A stretch of DNA of 64,000 nt from Myotis daubentonii (lineage: Eukaryota > Chordata > Mammalia > Chiroptera > Vespertilionidae), in the NCBI RefSeq assembly GCF_963259705.1, contig NC_081842.1, positions 91,254,433 to 91,318,432 on the forward strand, given 5' to 3'. Positions 23,480 to 36,240 of the stretch are shown in pieces. Numbering within the stretch: the first letter of the stretch is position 1; every line of letters starts with the position of its first letter. Below the pieces are notes generated by a model. It had not been told where the DNA came from, made no database searches, and saw only the letters and a list, made by a program, of their open reading frames with translations. The translations under genes were made by a program, and so were the position numbers.

Positions 23480-24376
23480 TTACTACTAGTTTAAGATCTG
23501 AAGGTTGAAAATCTGAAGTTTGAAAAGTCTATAATGTGAACTTCAATTTGTAAACTGTAGTTCCAAAATAAGGACAGAGATTTTTCTTATTAGTGTGACA
23601 GTGGAGATATAATTGTTGAATGCCACAATTAAATTTATTAAATTTAATTTAATAAATGTTTACTTAGTGGCTTCAGAATTTTAGAAAATGTGATGGCTAA
23701 CTATATTGCCATATATATGTGTATATATATATATATAACAATGTTGACTTACTTGGACAATGAAAACCATACAATGTTATAATAAATGAAAACAATAAGT
23801 TAGGGGTTTTTTAATAAGTTAATGTAGGTAGGGTTACCCTAAGTTAGTGGTTATCAACGGGGTATTTTCATGAAGTAAATAATTTTTGAGAAATGTTTTT
23901 GTAGTAGGTTATGGCCACACAAAATAAAATAGTGTTGTTGAAGGTAGAGAGGTCAATGGTAGGGTTGAAAAGGACAATTAAGAATTGATCAGGGCTTTAT
24001 TGATTAAAGGAAGGGAGAGAAGCAATGCTGTCCAAGAAATTATTTCTATGCCCACCTAAAGACATTCCCTCCCTCAGGTAACAGATCCTAAAAGGGGGAA
24101 AAAAAGAAAGGAAAAAAACAGTTCTAAAGCACACCTGCCCAAATCACCAGGGTCAAAGCTCTTACTCAATACCCCTCTCCAACTTTGATCTCACAAGCCC
24201 TACAGGAGAGAAGTTAGTTCTTTAGGAAAAACACAAAGATCATGCTTTACATGCATTTTGTTTATATGACTCCTTCCAAAAATGAGGTTTTTTTGCTATG
24301 CCTTGATTGTCTCTAATCCAGTATCTAATAATTTAATTATTTGATATAATAAACATTAGTCTAAACATTTTAATTA
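23480..24376. other. Unassigned AT-rich sequence
   Basis: No gene recognised. A small TA run lies at about 23711-23738. Confidence 0.4.
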
Positions 24377-24609
24377 ATTATAATATTTTTTTGCCCTGAC
24401 CGGTTTGGCTCAGTGGATAGAGTGTCGGCCTGCAGACTCAAGGGTCCCAGGTTCAATTCCGGTCAAGGGCATGTGCCTTGGTTGCGGGCACATCCCCAGT
24501 AGGGAGTGCGCAGGAGGCTGATCGATGCTTCTCTCTAACTCTCTATCCCTCTCCCTTCCTCTCTGAAAAAATCAATAAAATATATATTAAAAAAATTATA
24601 ATATTTTTT
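24377..24609 (+). mobile_element. Ves SINE with 15-bp target duplication
   Basis: Head 'gccctgaccggtttggctca' at 24393, B box 'ggttcaattcc', tail 'atcaataaaatatatattaa'. The target duplication 'attataatatttttt' is perfect at 24377-24391 and 24595-24609. An internal deletion removes part of the usual 'catcgatg' middle. Confidence 0.95.
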
Positions 24610-25267
24610 AGATTGTTCATTACCAATTTAAATTTGTGTGCTGTTTACATTTTCTATATGTTACTGACTTGTTTATATCACTTTATTTCTTGGCAAACTT
24701 TGAAAGGAAAAGATATAACAGGTATAAATGTAAAAGGTAAAAAAGAAAGAGCTTGAATAACAAATATTAATATTTTATTGAATAGGGGTTTAAGACCTGC
24801 ACTATAATGAAACTTTAGAACTTACAATAATGTAAATTCTAGCTTCCTACTGATAAACTCCCCAATGCTCTATGAGTTTAACTAAAGGTAATTTGAAGAT
24901 AGAGGGGACTTTGCAGAATATATGCAAGATGAGTAACAAAGATTCATCAAGAACAGCAATAACACAATAATTAATCTCCCAAGAAAGTGATGATAATTTT
25001 TCAGGGATTTCATAAATTCATCATCTCAGATGATTATTAAATTTTGTGGATGAGCTTTCAAATAAGAATAACCATGTAACTTGACAATATTTTCCATGGC
25101 TACCAGAGATATTTTTAAAGATGTAGAACCTAAATGTTTTTCTATTCATTTTTATCAACCCTGAGGTGATAAAAAATTCTATTATGTTTTTAATAAATTG
25201 ATCCAAAAAATAGAAAAATAGAAAAGACATTGTGGAAGACATTCAAGAAATAAGCAATAATTAATTA

Positions 25268-25270
<3 letters not shown>
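24610..25270. other. Unassigned AT-rich sequence
   Basis: No gene or repeat recognised. Confidence 0.4.

Positions 25271-25356
<86 letters not shown>
25271..25356. repeat. (TA)n(CA)n compound microsatellite
   Basis: About 23 TA units followed by about 20 CA units. A second tract of the same design lies at 60677-60760. Confidence 0.98.
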
Positions 25357-25360
<4 letters not shown>

Positions 25361-25904
25361 CAGAGGCTATTGTATTAGCACTTAATCTAGATGCAACCAC
25401 AAGATAAAAAAATAGTTTTTAAAATCCCTGAAATTTCTTCCTGCGGAAATTGCAGGGAACATTATGTGGTTGTAAAATTTCCTGCTAAGCATCATATAGA
25501 AGAGGCTCTGTTTTTAGTGGTTTTATTTCTTTATAAAGAATTGCAGCCAAATGGATTCTACTATTATAAATTCAATATTTCCTAAGCTATCTTCATAGAA
25601 CTATATATAATGCCTAAAAAATATGCAGCATTAAGGTATACTTTTTTTCAGATGATTTTTAACCCATTATTATCCCCATATCCACAGACTTATTCGGGAG
25701 ACAAACATTCACATGTTTTTCTTGTATTCAATTATCTTGACTGTTCTATAGAGAGATTAAGATATATATTATATATCCCTATTAAAGAATCCCTAATGAT
25801 CATCTCTAAAGTTATAAACTTTTTATATTATAGATTTCTCATAGATTATGAGAGAGTAATGTAAAATATCAGGAGAGAAATTAGAAGTTGAGGAATTAGC
25901 CTGG
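25357..25904. other. Unassigned AT-rich sequence
   Basis: No gene recognised; open frames at 25391-25585 and 25610-25864 show no domain. Confidence 0.4.
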
Positions 25905-26085
25905 TCAGCATGGTTCAGTGATTGAGCTTTGACCTATGAACCAGGAGGTCATGTTTCGATTCCTGGTTGCATGAAGGAGGCAGCCAACCAATGATTCTCT
26001 CTCATCATTGATGTTTCTATCTTTCACTTACCCTTCCTCTCTGAAATCAATAAAATTATATTTTAAATAAAGATGTTTTTAAAAA
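25905..26085 (+). mobile_element. Older bat tRNA-derived SINE
   Basis: Head 'gcctggtcagcatggttcag', B-box-like 'gtttcgattcctgg', shortened middle, 'gaaatcaataaaattatatt' tail. Flanking repeats are weak, so it is older than the Ves copies. Confidence 0.8.
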
Positions 26086-26384
26086 GGAAATTAACAGATA
26101 TTTTATCTTTTGAGCAAATATTTATTGCATACCAAGGAAGCATTGGTTATACAGCTTTTTATATTTACTCACAACTGTTATTTCCCCAGAACAATAGTCT
26201 CCTTTATAGAAATAATTATCGTAAACCTTGGGTAAACTTGACTTGAGGCCAATTCCCTAGAAACAATTAATATTTAAAATTAGCACAGCTTAATAATATC
26301 AAGTCACCAAGGGTATTCTGGAAACTCAGTTACTCTAATAAAATTAACCTAGTGACTTGAGATAAAGTTTGTGACATTTGAAGC
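26086..26384. other. Unassigned sequence
   Basis: No gene or repeat recognised. Confidence 0.4.
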
Positions 26385-26390
26385 TGAGAG

Positions 26391-26446
<56 letters not shown>
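26385..26446. repeat. (GA)n microsatellite
   Basis: About 30 GA units with two G insertions. Confidence 0.97.
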
Positions 26447-26448
<2 letters not shown>

Positions 26449-26694
26449 TAAGTTGAAGGAAGAAAAATAAAAGAAAGGAAAAGAAGCATAGGGCATAGAA
26501 TAAAAGAGTAAATTGTTTGAATGAATTTCTACTCATGAGGAGACCATGACAAACCAGTTGAGTAAAATACAGTTTAGAAACTTAAGTCTAGTTTAGAACC
26601 TAGAGAAAGTAAAATAGGATACAGATTCCATATTTATTTAATATGTGCTATATGCAATTTCACTTGCTCTGTTAAAGGTATATTCTTTTGATAT

Positions 26695-26810
26695 TTTAAA
26701 TGTATCCTTTAAACTGGGTTCACTTATATGCAACAGTTTATTTTATTTAAATAGTAATGTCAGGCAGTTGGTATAGTTACTATGTGCCAGACCTAGTCCA
26801 TTGTTTTGGG
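26695..26810 (+). repeat. Local direct duplication, copy 1
   Basis: A 116-bp segment ('tttaaatgtatcctttaaac' through 'ccattgttttggg') repeated at 27553-27670 with a handful of substitutions and a 2-bp indel. Part resembles MIR ('tactatgtgccagacctag'), but the similarity runs past it, so this is a local duplication and not two independent MIR insertions. Confidence 0.9.
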
Positions 26811-27552
26811 GGCATATTTTAAAGTGGGTTTAATATCTTTGTTTCACAAATCAAGGAATTAACACTCACCAAAGTGGAGATGAATATTTTACACAGCCTC
26901 TCCATCGTATCATAAAGGTTATGTATCAGAATTGAACTTTCTAGAATGGTATACAAAGGAAGTTCAAATAATCTCAGATGCGTAAAATTCCTCTTGACCT
27001 CACCTTTCTGAAGTGGATGCAAGTCCTGAGGACTGGATGAAAACTTTAAAACATTATCTAAAGCACAAACATTCACTTTTGTTAACTCTCCCGGTTTAGC
27101 AGAAGAGGCATAATGAATGCAACTCGTATGTTGTATATTCATCTAGATCTCCTTAGCCTACTCAGGCAACTGAAATTTCATTGGATGCTTGAATAATATA
27201 GAGGCAAAATCTAGTGTCCTTCTATGTCTAGCCATTCATTTGCAGTTACCTGGTCGTATTCAGTGGAAGAAGTACCAGGAGTCAGATAAAAGGGTTTTTA
27301 AGAAGTCATAAAAACTGTAGTTTTTGTTCAGGTTTGCAACTTCCTACCTCGACCTTGGAAAATTCAACAATCTATTGAAGAGGTAAGAAGTTGACATTTA
27401 TTGAGAACCTTTTGTGTACCAGAAAGTATAACCTATCTCACAGAGTTTTTACTAAATTATGAAATATTACAAATATAAAAACCTTATTGCAACATTATAC
27501 AATGTAAGTTATTATAATGATGATGATTATTATTAATACTATATTAATAATA
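26811..27552. other. Unassigned spacer between the duplicated segments
   Basis: No gene recognised. A weak MIR-like stretch ('gacatttattgagaaccttt') lies near 27393. Confidence 0.4.
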
Positions 27553-27670
27553 TTTAAATGTATCCTTTAAACTGGGTTCACTTATATGCAGCAGTTTCTT
27601 TTATTTAAATAGTAATGTCAGACAGTTGGTATATAGTTACTATGTGCCAGACCTAGTGCATTGTTTTGGG
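27553..27670 (+). repeat. Local direct duplication, copy 2
   Basis: Pairs with 26695-26810; carries an extra 'at' in 'ggtatatagtt'. Same orientation, start-to-start distance 858 bp. Confidence 0.9.
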
Positions 27671-30460
27671 ACCATCCAGGGCTATTGTGCAGATTACTTC
27701 ATATGAAGATTGCTCCCAACTACATAATGAATAAATAAAATTAAAATATACTCTTAGAAATATATCTAGATGTAAAGATGGATTGGGTTAAGCAGTTAAC
27801 TAAAGTGTTTCCATTAAACAGATTAAAATAACATGCATCAAATACACATTTTTTGTATACAGTGCACTAGACTCTGCCCATAACATGGGACACATAATTT
27901 TAATGTGAAAAAGCTTATATGTAACCAGCTGATGAGTCTTGCAGTTTCTGCAGGCACACACATCTTCTATGCAAGTCTTCCCCCTACCATACTCAATCAA
28001 TTAATTCAGCCTGATAAGGAAAGTTAATATCACTGTAGAGTAAACAGGCATCTGTTAATAGATCTTTCCAGATATTTGGCATATGCAGAGGCAGTGATGC
28101 TTAAGGCAGTATTTTGAATGACTGTAACACAATGCAATATGTTTCAAATATTGTTAATATCTCCCTACAGTATAATGTGTAGATACTAATATGGAAATGG
28201 TTCTATGAGATTAAAAATATGTGAGTAAATGAATGTCATATGCTATTTATAAATATGACCTATAAGACAAAGAAACCATGACAAAAATAAAATAATAAAG
28301 ATGCAGAAAATGAAAATTCTGTTTTAAACAAATGCTCATTTAGCATGTCCACTGTGTGATCTATCATTCAAATACTAGGCTTACTCTCTGAGTAAGAAAC
28401 TTTATAGAAGGAAAGGCAAAAATATTTAGATCTTGACCCATTTGCTTCATTTACGCCAAGGTTGGACTGTCTAAATGGCATCAGGTATTTAGAAAGAGAG
28501 AGTATTGTTTAGGTTGTTTACTAACGTACATTTTAAGAATTTAGCTGGTTTACCTAAGGGCAGAAATCCTATGATAGACCGTTATCTGAAAGTCAGAGAG
28601 GGTGACTAGGTAATGCCCTTCAGTCCCTGGTATTTTATTTTTTTATTTTTATCTCAATCGCAGTAATTAAAGAAATATTTCCTTTTTTGTTATTGTTCTT
28701 TTATATCACCAACTTAAAGCGATGCATATGACTAGGCTCAAAGGCTGATCCTTGAGACAATTCAGATATGTACAGGAATCTGGAATATTGTAAACTATTT
28801 TAAATTTCCTCACATTACAGTTGAAGTTAGACTAAAGCCATAGCATTAACACTGTGTCACACATCAGAATCAGAGAAATCGTCACATTAAAATCTGAATG
28901 TTTGCCTTATTCTGAGGCTGAAGATGTGACAGTTTAACATTGTAATTTCTTGTCTTTCAAATCAATTCTTATTGGCTAGTTCATTGTTGGGGTGAGATGG
29001 TAGATGGATGGGCAAAAATGTTAAATATATTATGCCTTCACTAATCAAGTTTTGATATTGAAACATATATTTACACTTTGTTCATAGAAACAATCTCTTG
29101 TATAATAATTATGATATTTTACATGATTTAAGAACAATTATATCTTTAAAATGTAAAGAGATTATTAAAAACTCTAAAATCTCTCATTTTTAACTCTCTG
29201 AATGAAGGTAAACCACCACAATTTCATTTTTACCACGTAGTTATACAAAAGTCTGCTTTTTCATAATATTTTCCTCCGGGATGAAAATCACTGACAGTTG
29301 CTAAATATAATAATTTCTAGTTGACTATTCTAGTTAACTAGATCAAGTTTATAGTCGACAACAAAAATCTCCCAATAAAAATGAAGGTATTTATTCACTT
29401 CTGTTGTTAATGTTCAAGTTTACCGTATCAAGTTATAAAACACTGAGGTGAGAAAACTAGTAATTTTCCATTGAGCTTTATAAAAGCAATTTGACTTTGA
29501 TTATCTAAAATATGAATATGCAAATAAAATATTTTCATCATTGTTAATTTAGACATTACTAACTGTATTTTAACTGGTATAAAACCAATAAAATATTACA
29601 AGCTGGTAATAAAGATTTTGTTAATATCTATAAGAAAAACTGCTTTTATTTTAGTTAAATTCAAGAAAAAGTTGAGATACAGAATTGAAAAGTAAGATGA
29701 AACAAACTTGTAAAGGATAGAGTGTTCTACTTGGCAATGGGAGGCAGTCAAAGAGGGAACTTGAAGAAGGTGAATGATTACAATTTCAGAAATAAATGTT
29801 CATGGCCTGAAATGAAAGCAATAATGTTGAAATACAGGACCTGATAAAGATTTGTTTAGAAATTGGGAGCTAGGAAATTAGTATTGGATAGAATATGGGT
29901 ATGTAACCACTTGACAGTGAATGAGGAGGACAGAGATATTCAAGATTTTTAGTTTAGAGGTTTAGAGCACATCATTCCCATCGAAAAAAGCAATGAATAC
30001 AGAGAGGAAGTTTGTCCTTGTATGGTTTTACTGTTTTTTTTAACTCTTGTTTTAAATTACACTGCTGAGAGAAACAAAAAATAAAGAATTCATTTGAACA
30101 AATAGACTGTGAGATGCACATACTTTCTCTGCAGACATGTGTTATTCAGAAAAATTAGTGAACCTCAAGCACCAGATCTTGCCAGAAGTTATAGATCATG
30201 GAAATCATATGAATGGAAAAACTCCTCACAGAGGAGCAAGATCATGAAAATAAAGGGCAGAAGCTATCAATTTGGCTATCTCATCTTTTAAGATTCAGTA
30301 GAAGGGATGCCTGTACAGGGAGAGAATAGAGAAGTCTGATCAGCATTAAGGAGGAGGTGGTAGAGTGTTTAATAGAGGGAAGTGTCAAATGCTATAGGGG
30401 TGTGAAGTAAAAGGTCATTGATTTGGAAATTAGGAAGTATTTGGTATCTTCTCACAGCCC
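27671..30460. other. Repeat-poor, unassigned sequence
   Basis: About 2.8 kb without any recognisable young repeat, gene or RNA. AT-rich with scattered stops in all frames. It could contain conserved non-coding elements, but comparison would be needed. Confidence 0.45.
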
Positions 30461-30478
30461 CCCCCCCCCCCCCCGCCC
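30461..30478. repeat. Poly-C run
   Basis: About 15-18 C with a single G interruption, inside unique sequence. Confidence 0.95.
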
Positions 30479-30640
30479 CAGTCCTCCCATGCTGGTGGAA
30501 AATGGAAGCCAGAATGCAGTGTGTTCAAACATCAATTAAAAGTGATTATATCAAAATAAGTTAGAAATGGTAAAAACAGTTGTGGTTTGAGAGGACAACT
30601 TATTCCAAAGAAGAGTGGGGTTTTCCTGCTTGCAGTATTT

Positions 30641-30992
<352 letters not shown>

Positions 30993-32241
30993 TACATTTT
31001 CACAGCATAGAAGTAATCCTAAAAAAAATTTTTTTTCCCCTATTTGAGCCGGATTACTTTTCTATCTGGTTAATTTGTTAGCTTTATTTATTAATTTTTG
31101 AAAATATAATTCACTGAATTGCAATGGATAATCTATTTCTGGGATCCCTCTTCAAATTATTTTTTCACTCTCAATCTGTACACGCCACATGCCAGAGCCA
31201 CATTCTCTAATGACTTCTTTGTGCTTTATTTTTAATTTATCATCAGTATTCAAGTGGAAACAAAGTCAGGTCAGTACTTACAATTAAAGAAAATTAAAAT
31301 ATTAAATGTTCAAATATTTAACTAGATAATTCAATATTAATACCCCTTTTTTAGATATTATGTTAACATTTGAAAACAGGTAAGACATTTAAGCCTTCTT
31401 TAAAAGACCATAAAATTTAGATATTTTAAAAACATTTTGCTAAGGAATCTGATTAAAATAAATGCTTACCCTCAAGTTGATGATGCCTTAATACAAATGT
31501 ATGCAATGTTTTTGGGTTGAACTCTGGTTTATCATCATAAAATTAAGCTGATTAGTAAAAATGCACTGTTACACTATGATATGAACATTTTTGTCAAAAA
31601 TTTTCCTTTCCCTTGAGCTGGCAATTGCTATGCTACAAACTATCCTGCAATAAATCTCTCCCATTGAAATCAACCTAAATTATTCTGATGTTCATATGTA
31701 ATTTTTCAGATGTAAGCTGGAGCCATCTTTAGCACTAATGATGAGAAGCTGCTATTTGTTGATACCAATCGCTATTTAATGACCTAACTACCTGAGGAAG
31801 TTTGGGTAACTTAAAGAAAAAATGTTAGAAATCCATCCAGGCTTTGCTCCAGGAGAGATTTGATTACAAGTTGTTGACTAAGCAAGCCTACATCAAAGGG
31901 TTTCTGCTATCCTAACAGAACTGATGAAAAACCTAGGCCTTCAAATTATTTGTGTTTGTTTCAAATACAAATATTTAGTGTTATTGTAGGTATAGTTAAT
32001 ATAAAATCATTTAGTTTTCTTCAAATTTAAGGGAAATGAAGATCATATTTTATCATCAATATATTTTTAAGAAGCACCCATTTACTGATGCACACACTTG
32101 CAAAGAAATTAATTATATATACTAAAAAATGTTGGCTGAGTAAATAGAATGTGGCCATAAGTACATGGAGTTCCTAATATATTGGGACAACACTCCTAGC
32201 TCTCCACACCTAACCTGAAGACATGTCTTTTTATGTATTAA
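30993..32241. other. Unassigned, repeat-poor sequence
   Basis: No gene or repeat recognised. The section 31670-31830 looks unusually balanced in composition and could be a conserved non-coding element. Confidence 0.4.
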
Positions 32242-32457
32242 CTAGAGGCCTGGTGCACAAAATTGTGCAAGGATAGGGTCCTTAGGCCTGGCTGGTGATC
32301 AGGGCCAATCAAGGCCTTCCAACTGCCAGCTGGGGCCTTCCTTCATTCTTTGCTGCCTCCTGGTGGTCAGCGCATGTCATAGCGAGCGATAGAATTCCTG
32401 GTCTCACAGTCAAACTCCCTCGGGACACTTTGCATATTAGCCTTTTATATATATAGA
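32242..32457 (-). mobile_element. Short HeliBat-type Helitron, abutting the next one
   Basis: The 3' CTAG is at 32242-32245 followed by 'aggcctggtgcacaaaatt', and the 5' TC is at 32456-32457. The next base (32458) is already the CTAG of the adjoining element. The interior has 'ctggtggtcagcgcatgtca', also seen in the longer subfamily. Confidence 0.9.
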
Positions 32458-33233
32458 CTAGGGGCCCGGTGCACGAAATTCGTGCACTGGGTGTGGGGCG
32501 GGGGTGAGTGTCCCTCAGCCCAGCCTGCCCCCTCTCACATACTGGGAACCCTCAGGCATTGACCCCCATCACCCTCCAATCACAGGATCAGCCCCTTGCC
32601 CAGGCCTCATTTCCCCCCATCACTGGTTCTGCCCCCAGCCCAGGCCTGATGCCTCTGGCCTAGGCGTCCGGCCTGGGCAGCGGGGACCCGCAGTGGCAGC
32701 GGGGGGCGCCGCGATCACACGGGCTCCGCCCCTGCCCCTGCAGGATGCCTCTGGCTGAGGCGTTCGGCCCGGGCAGTGGGGACCCACAGCTGCAGTGGCC
32801 CCGCGATCGTGGGCTTCGCTTTAGGCTCAGGCAAGGGGCCCCTAGCTCCTGGGACTGCCAGCTTCGACCGTGCCCAGCTCCCATCGCTGGCTCCACCCCT
32901 ACTTCCTGCTATCACTGGCCAGGGTGGAAAAGGTGCCTGGTTCTCCGATCATGGCGGGGGGGGCAGGGCAAAGGCGGCCCCAGGGCCGCCTTTGCCCTGC
33001 CCCCCAGCTCTTAGCTCCCCCCTGGGTTTCCGATCACTGTCAGTGGCAGGGGGCTTCTTCCTGCTTTCCCTTTTGCCTCCCTGCATTGTGCCTACATATG
33101 CAAATTAACCTCCATCTTGTTGGCAGTTAACTGCCAATCTTAGTTGGCAGTTAATTTGCATATAGCCCTGATTAGCCAATGAAAAGGGTATCGTTGTACG
33201 CCAATTACCATTTTTCTCTTTTATTAGTGTAGA
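32458..33233 (-). mobile_element. HeliBat-type Helitron (776 bp), upstream member of a head-to-tail pair
   Basis: 3' CTAG 32458-32461 with the perfect palindrome 'gtgcacgaaattcgtgcac'; 5' TC at 33232-33233 (minus strand TCTACACTAATAAAAGAG), preceded by A. A 19-bp perfect hairpin (32961-32979 with 32984-33002, loop 'ccag') lies in the 5' half. Same subfamily as 46259-47414 but with far fewer internal 80-bp units. The G+C-rich open frames inside are not genes. Confidence 0.93.
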
Positions 33234-33394
33234 TGATGAATCTTTATACAATGATTCCTGTAATGGGATGCATTGACTCAATCAACTGCTTGAATTCTAG
33301 CTTGTAATCTGGGTCTTCAGTGTTGGAAGGGCATGTGAAAAAATATTTCCAGTAGCAATTTCAGCACTGCAGCTAGATCAGAAAAACATGTTTC

Positions 33395-33560
33395 TTTAAT
33401 AACAAAATTTATTTAAAATCATTAACCTAATTAACATTTTCACCTGGCCTTCATTAATGTGCAAACAGGCAGTTGATGACAATAATTACTCAACTACAAA
33501 CTAAGTGGTCAATTAGATACACAATTACCCAATTTGCATGCACAGAAATGAATTTTATCA
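33395..33560. promoter_or_regulatory. Candidate homeodomain/POU-motif cluster
   Basis: Within about 165 bp there are several TAATTA/ATTAAT/CAATTA cores ('ctaattaac', 'cattaatg', 'aataattac', 'caattag', 'caattac') and an octamer-like 'atttgcat' at about 33533. Such clusters occur in developmental enhancers, but AT-rich DNA also yields them by chance. No conservation evidence is available. Confidence 0.25.
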
Positions 33561-35044
33561 CTAAAAAGTTATTCCTAAACATTATAGACATAATATAAAT
33601 GTAAAATTTAGTCTGTAATCAAGCCATATAATCTTTACCACCCTTTTTTTCAAGTGCTCACTTAAATACATTATCCATACTTATTAAAATAACTGTCTTA
33701 TATTACAAGTAATGGAAGAATGATGTAGGTATTTTGAGAAATTAAAGTTATTATTCATACATATGGTTATTATTCATAAATATGGTTTTAAATATATATC
33801 ATTACAACATGTGATAATAATTCTTTTAAATCAAATTTATTCATACAAACATCCATTTATTAATACATTAAACACAGATTGAGTCTTCTAATGCAAGATT
33901 CTATTCCATATTTAAAGTAAAGCTTAAGTCTCACAGAGGGATCATGTTAAGAACCAAGGGGATAAAATAATGTGTTTATGTATATATATAATATATGTAT
34001 ATTACATGTTATACATATATTATATATATATATATTACAGTATATAAACTACTTTCTACTATTTACATATGAAACAAAGTTTCTTTTAGAAAGTATTGAA
34101 AATGTTGAAGGTGTTTGATGGGACAGTAATAATAATCCATTGACTCATCTAATGATTCATAAATATCTATCATTTATTTACTGTGTAGCAAACATGCTCA
34201 GTAATCGCAATAAAAATGTCTTGTTCACAGATTTTAAAGTCAAATTATTCATCCAACTTGCAAACTAGTTAGATGCAACTTTCACCTATTTTATTTATCT
34301 TGGAAGTTTGAATTTCCACAACTTTTCATAACCCAGAAAACTCAGTGTATAGAACTCAGTTTAGAAGTACCTGTTTTACATGCAATTTAAGTTAAGAATT
34401 TGAGTTTTCACTGTAAAGTAACACACGTATTTCACTTCATTTTCTCTATATAATATGAATTGAAAATAATATAAATCAAATTGTTCCAAATTGGTGAACC
34501 CAGGTTGGAAACTGAATGATTTTCAGTTAGTCTTCTCAATATTCCATTATTTAAAATGTCAAGCCTACAAACTTAGGAAAGGAACTCTGCTGTCACGTTT
34601 TTTGAAGGATTTAACTGTATCAAGGCTTCCACAGTTTTCATTTAATCAGCCCTGGTTCTCTCTAATATATTCCTCTCTGGTGTATCACACTTTTAAATTG
34701 GGATATTTAATTCTCACTATATTATAGACCTAAACTCACTAGATTATCCAAAATATGTTACTTTCTCATCTGGAAATTTGAAAGCTTTCATTTCTCATGA
34801 CCCATCACTCTAAAATAAGCTTACATTCACTATTGATCTTTTTTTTATATCTACAATTATTTTTAAGAAATCAGCCAGGATTGTTTGAGATTTGATTGAC
34901 CCTTTTTCAGGCTTTGTCTCAAAATACAGGAATCAGCTCTAGGTCTAACTGCATAAACTTAATATAAGATTCCAAACATTGAAACTTGTACCTGCATTAG
35001 AATGGTACTAAGAAAAGCAGTTCAAAATTAAAGGTTTTCAAAAA
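33561..35044. other. Unassigned AT-rich sequence
   Basis: No gene recognised. A TA-rich palindromic stretch lies at about 33978-34040. Confidence 0.4.
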
Positions 35045-35250
35045 GTTATAAGAACGCCCAGCTGGTATTGCTCAGTGGTTGAGTGTTGACCTATGAACCA
35101 GGAGATTACGGTTTGATTCCCGGTCATGGCACATGCCACCCATGAATAATTATCTCTTATCACAGATTTTCTATCTTTCTCTCCTGCTAGCTTCCTTTCT
35201 GAAATCAATAAAAAATATATTTAAATAACTTTTTTAAAAGATGTAAGAAC
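35045..35250 (+). mobile_element. Older bat tRNA-derived SINE
   Basis: Head 'gcccagctggtattgctcag' at 35056, B-box-like 'ggtttgattcccgg', 'ctgaaatcaataaaaaatat' tail. The flanking 'taagaac' repeat is partial. Confidence 0.8.
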
Positions 35251-35259
35251 ACTTACTTT

Positions 35260-35389
35260 CAATTTATACCTTAATAATTCTTACTATGGCTGGGTCACAT
35301 AACAGCTGGAAGTTTAACTTTTTAAGAAACTGTCAAAATGCTGATGTCTCCTCCACTGCTAAAGGACTCAACTCTTTTGTGAGCCATAC

Positions 35390-35449
<60 letters not shown>

Positions 35450-36240
35450 CTTATTTCATTGTCTAAGACATTCACTAAAATTTTGAAAAGTGTAGACATC
35501 CTTGTCTTATACCTAATTTTAGGGAAAAAGCATTACTATTTAGTATGATGTTACCTATATGTTTTCATAGCTGCAATTTATCAGGTTGAGGAAGTTTTCT
35601 TCTTTACTTTGTTTAAGAGTTTTTAATCAAAAATGGATGTTGGGTTTTGTCATATGCTTTCTTTTGTGTGTTCATTGAGATGATAACATGCTGTTTTCTC
35701 TTTTAGGTTATTAATATGGTACATTATGTGGACTGCGTTGCCAGTTTTATGTTGACCATATTCCTGAAAAAGACTTTAACTGGTCATGCTGTATTTTCTT
35801 TTCTTCTTCAATCTATTGATTTTCAATTACCTTTCTATATTGACTTATATTTTATTTCTAATGTGGTTAGCATACTTTGTATGACTTCATTCTATATTTA
35901 TTGAGGTTTGTTTTTGTCACAGATATGGTCTACTTTGGTATGACATTATTCCATGTGTATTTGAAAAGAGTATGTAGTGTTCCATTGTTAGTGGAGTATC
36001 AGTTAAGTCAACTGATATGTAATGTTGCTCGGGTCTTCCCAATTCTTGCTGATTTTCTGCCTACTTATCCTATCAATTATGTGAGAGTGATATTGAAATC
36101 TCCATCTGTAGTTGTAGGTTTGTGTATTTCTCCTTGCAATTCTATCAGATTCTGTTTTTTGTATTTTTAATTTTTGTTAAAAGGACATATGTGTTTAGTA
36201 CTTTTAGGTCTTCTTAATAAATTTAAAAAGAAAATGGCAT
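35260..36240 (-). mobile_element. Old L1 ORF2 fragment, reverse orientation, with (CT)n expansion
   Basis: The plus strand shows reverse-complement L1 ORF2 landmarks: 'ctatggctgggtcacataac', 'ttttgtcatatgctttcttt', 'ttcattgagatgataacatg' and 'attgaaatctccatctgtag'. A (CT)n tract sits at 35394-35446. All frames are broken, so no protein can be made. Confidence 0.7.

Noticed and set aside
32504..33130. Several overlapping 66-110-codon open frames in G+C-rich sequence (possible gene or CpG island)
   Set aside because: They lie wholly inside a HeliBat; high G+C explains the lack of stops, and the same frames recur in the copy at 46259-47414.
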